A DNA stretch of 64,000 nucleotides from a marine gamma proteobacterium HTCC2148 (lineage in GTDB: Bacteria; Pseudomonadota; Gammaproteobacteria; Pseudomonadales; Halieaceae). The notes below the pieces were generated by a model, which was not told the DNA's origin, ran no database searches, and saw nothing but the letters and a program-made list of their open reading frames with translations. A program made the translations under genes and the position numbers. Of this stretch, positions 63,737 through 64,000 are shown piece after piece. The stretch spans positions 385,447 through 449,446 of the forward strand of contig DS999223.1 of the NCBI GenBank assembly GCA_000156295.1, given 5' to 3'. Positions within the stretch are counted from its first letter, which is position 1. Each line of letters opens with the position of its first letter.

Positions 63737-64000
63737 CTAGTAGTCTTTATCGGGGAAAGCCGCTTTACGGCGTGCCATGAAGTCCAGCAGTGCCTCATCA
63801 ATCGCGGGATCGAGTTCCGGCGCCTGATAGTCATTAAGCGCTTTCTTCCACAGCACATTGGCACGTTGAGCACAGTCCAGCTCGCCTTCTGCCGACCATT
63901 GTTCAAAGCTGTTATTGTCGGCGACCGTTGAGCGGTAAAATGCATCCTCGAAATTAGCCTGAGTGTGCGCTGAGCCCAGGAAATGTGCGCCGGGTCCGAC
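63737..64000 (-). CDS. MttB-family trimethylamine/betaine:corrinoid methyltransferase, partial (start off the right edge)
   Basis: The frame from 64000 to the TAG at 63737 encodes the last 87 residues. It begins VGPGAHFLGSAHTQANFED, characteristic of the C-terminal part of MttB (COG5598), and ends ARRKAAFPDKDY. The shorter frame at 63733-63945 is only a shadow. The position that holds pyrrolysine in archaeal MttB lies outside the window, so it is unknown whether this is a non-pyrrolysine (MtgB-like, glycine betaine) form. First gene of the corrinoid operon seen here. Confidence 0.9.
   Translation of the reverse strand, partial: VGPGAHFLGSAHTQANFEDAFYRSTVADNNSFEQWSAEGELDCAQRANVLWKKALNDYQAPELDPAIDEALLDFMARRKAAFPDKDY

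Noticed and set aside
63733-63945. 70-codon frame at the right edge
   Set aside because: Shadow of the MttB C-terminus, which is read in another frame of the same strand.

Overview
This window looks like a stretch of chromosome from an aerobic, Gram-negative, probably marine gammaproteobacterium. The evidence is two TonB-dependent receptors, a lipoprotein with a lipobox, BCCT transporters, many FAD and Rieske oxidases, glutathione enzymes, and a dif site close to the E. coli/gammaproteobacterial sequence. The genus cannot be fixed from sequence alone (a Halieaceae/OM60-like bacterium is a guess). No rRNA, tRNA, CRISPR array or intact insertion sequence was seen.

Region 1 (1-22.7 kb) is an unusual catabolic locus. 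A minus-strand operon runs FMO/Baeyer-Villiger monooxygenase -> DJ-1/PfpI protein -> DUF3604 lipoprotein -> membrane-anchored sulfatase -> AraC regulator. A divergent plus-strand operon carries two tandem DUF3604 paralogues, a beta-propeller-like protein, a DUF1254/DUF1214 protein, a double thioredoxin-fold (HCCA isomerase-like) protein and a GST. An acetoacetate decarboxylase-like gene, an SDR at the left edge, and a TonB receptor + GST pair complete it. Four promoters share the element ATTGTCCGAATATGAT (with small variations), each with a -10 hexamer 40-41 bp downstream of the element start. This points to one regulon, most simply controlled by the AraC-type protein encoded at the end of the minus operon. 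The substrate is unknown. A parDE toxin-antitoxin pair sits between the operon and the receptor.

Region 2 (22.7-24.3 kb) is non-coding and holds the chromosome-dimer resolution site dif (23310-23337) and a second, half-degenerate dif-like site in inverted orientation (24098-24127). KOPS-like octamers (GGGNAGGG) found by eye point towards dif from both sides, so the replication terminus lies here.

Region 3 (24.3-51.2 kb) is built for glycine betaine / dimethylglycine / sarcosine catabolism. It has an FKBP isomerase, a first sarcosine oxidase operon (soxBDAG order), a dimethylglycine dehydrogenase-like flavoprotein, a GbdR/GlxA-type regulator overlapping a BCCT transporter, and an Ldh2-type dehydrogenase with its LysR regulator. 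A plus-strand operon follows with an aldehyde dehydrogenase, an M19-like protein lacking key metal ligands, a second BCCT transporter, an unknown protein, DUF3726, a second soxBDAG set and a further FAD oxidoreductase.

Region 4 (51.2-64 kb, minus strand) has a Rieske oxygenase of the betaine/carnitine demethylase type, a TPR-sulfotransferase and a frameshifted TonB receptor. A complete corrinoid C1 operon follows: MttB-like methyltransferase (partial, right edge), corrinoid protein, DUF1638, a small 'virulence factor' family protein, MTHFR C-terminal zinc protein, MTHFR, methyl-H4folate:corrinoid methyltransferase and an ASKHA/ferredoxin corrinoid activator. Methyl groups from quaternary amines can therefore be removed either by oxygenase/oxidase chemistry (Rieske, DMGDH, Sox) or by B12-dependent transfer to tetrahydrofolate.
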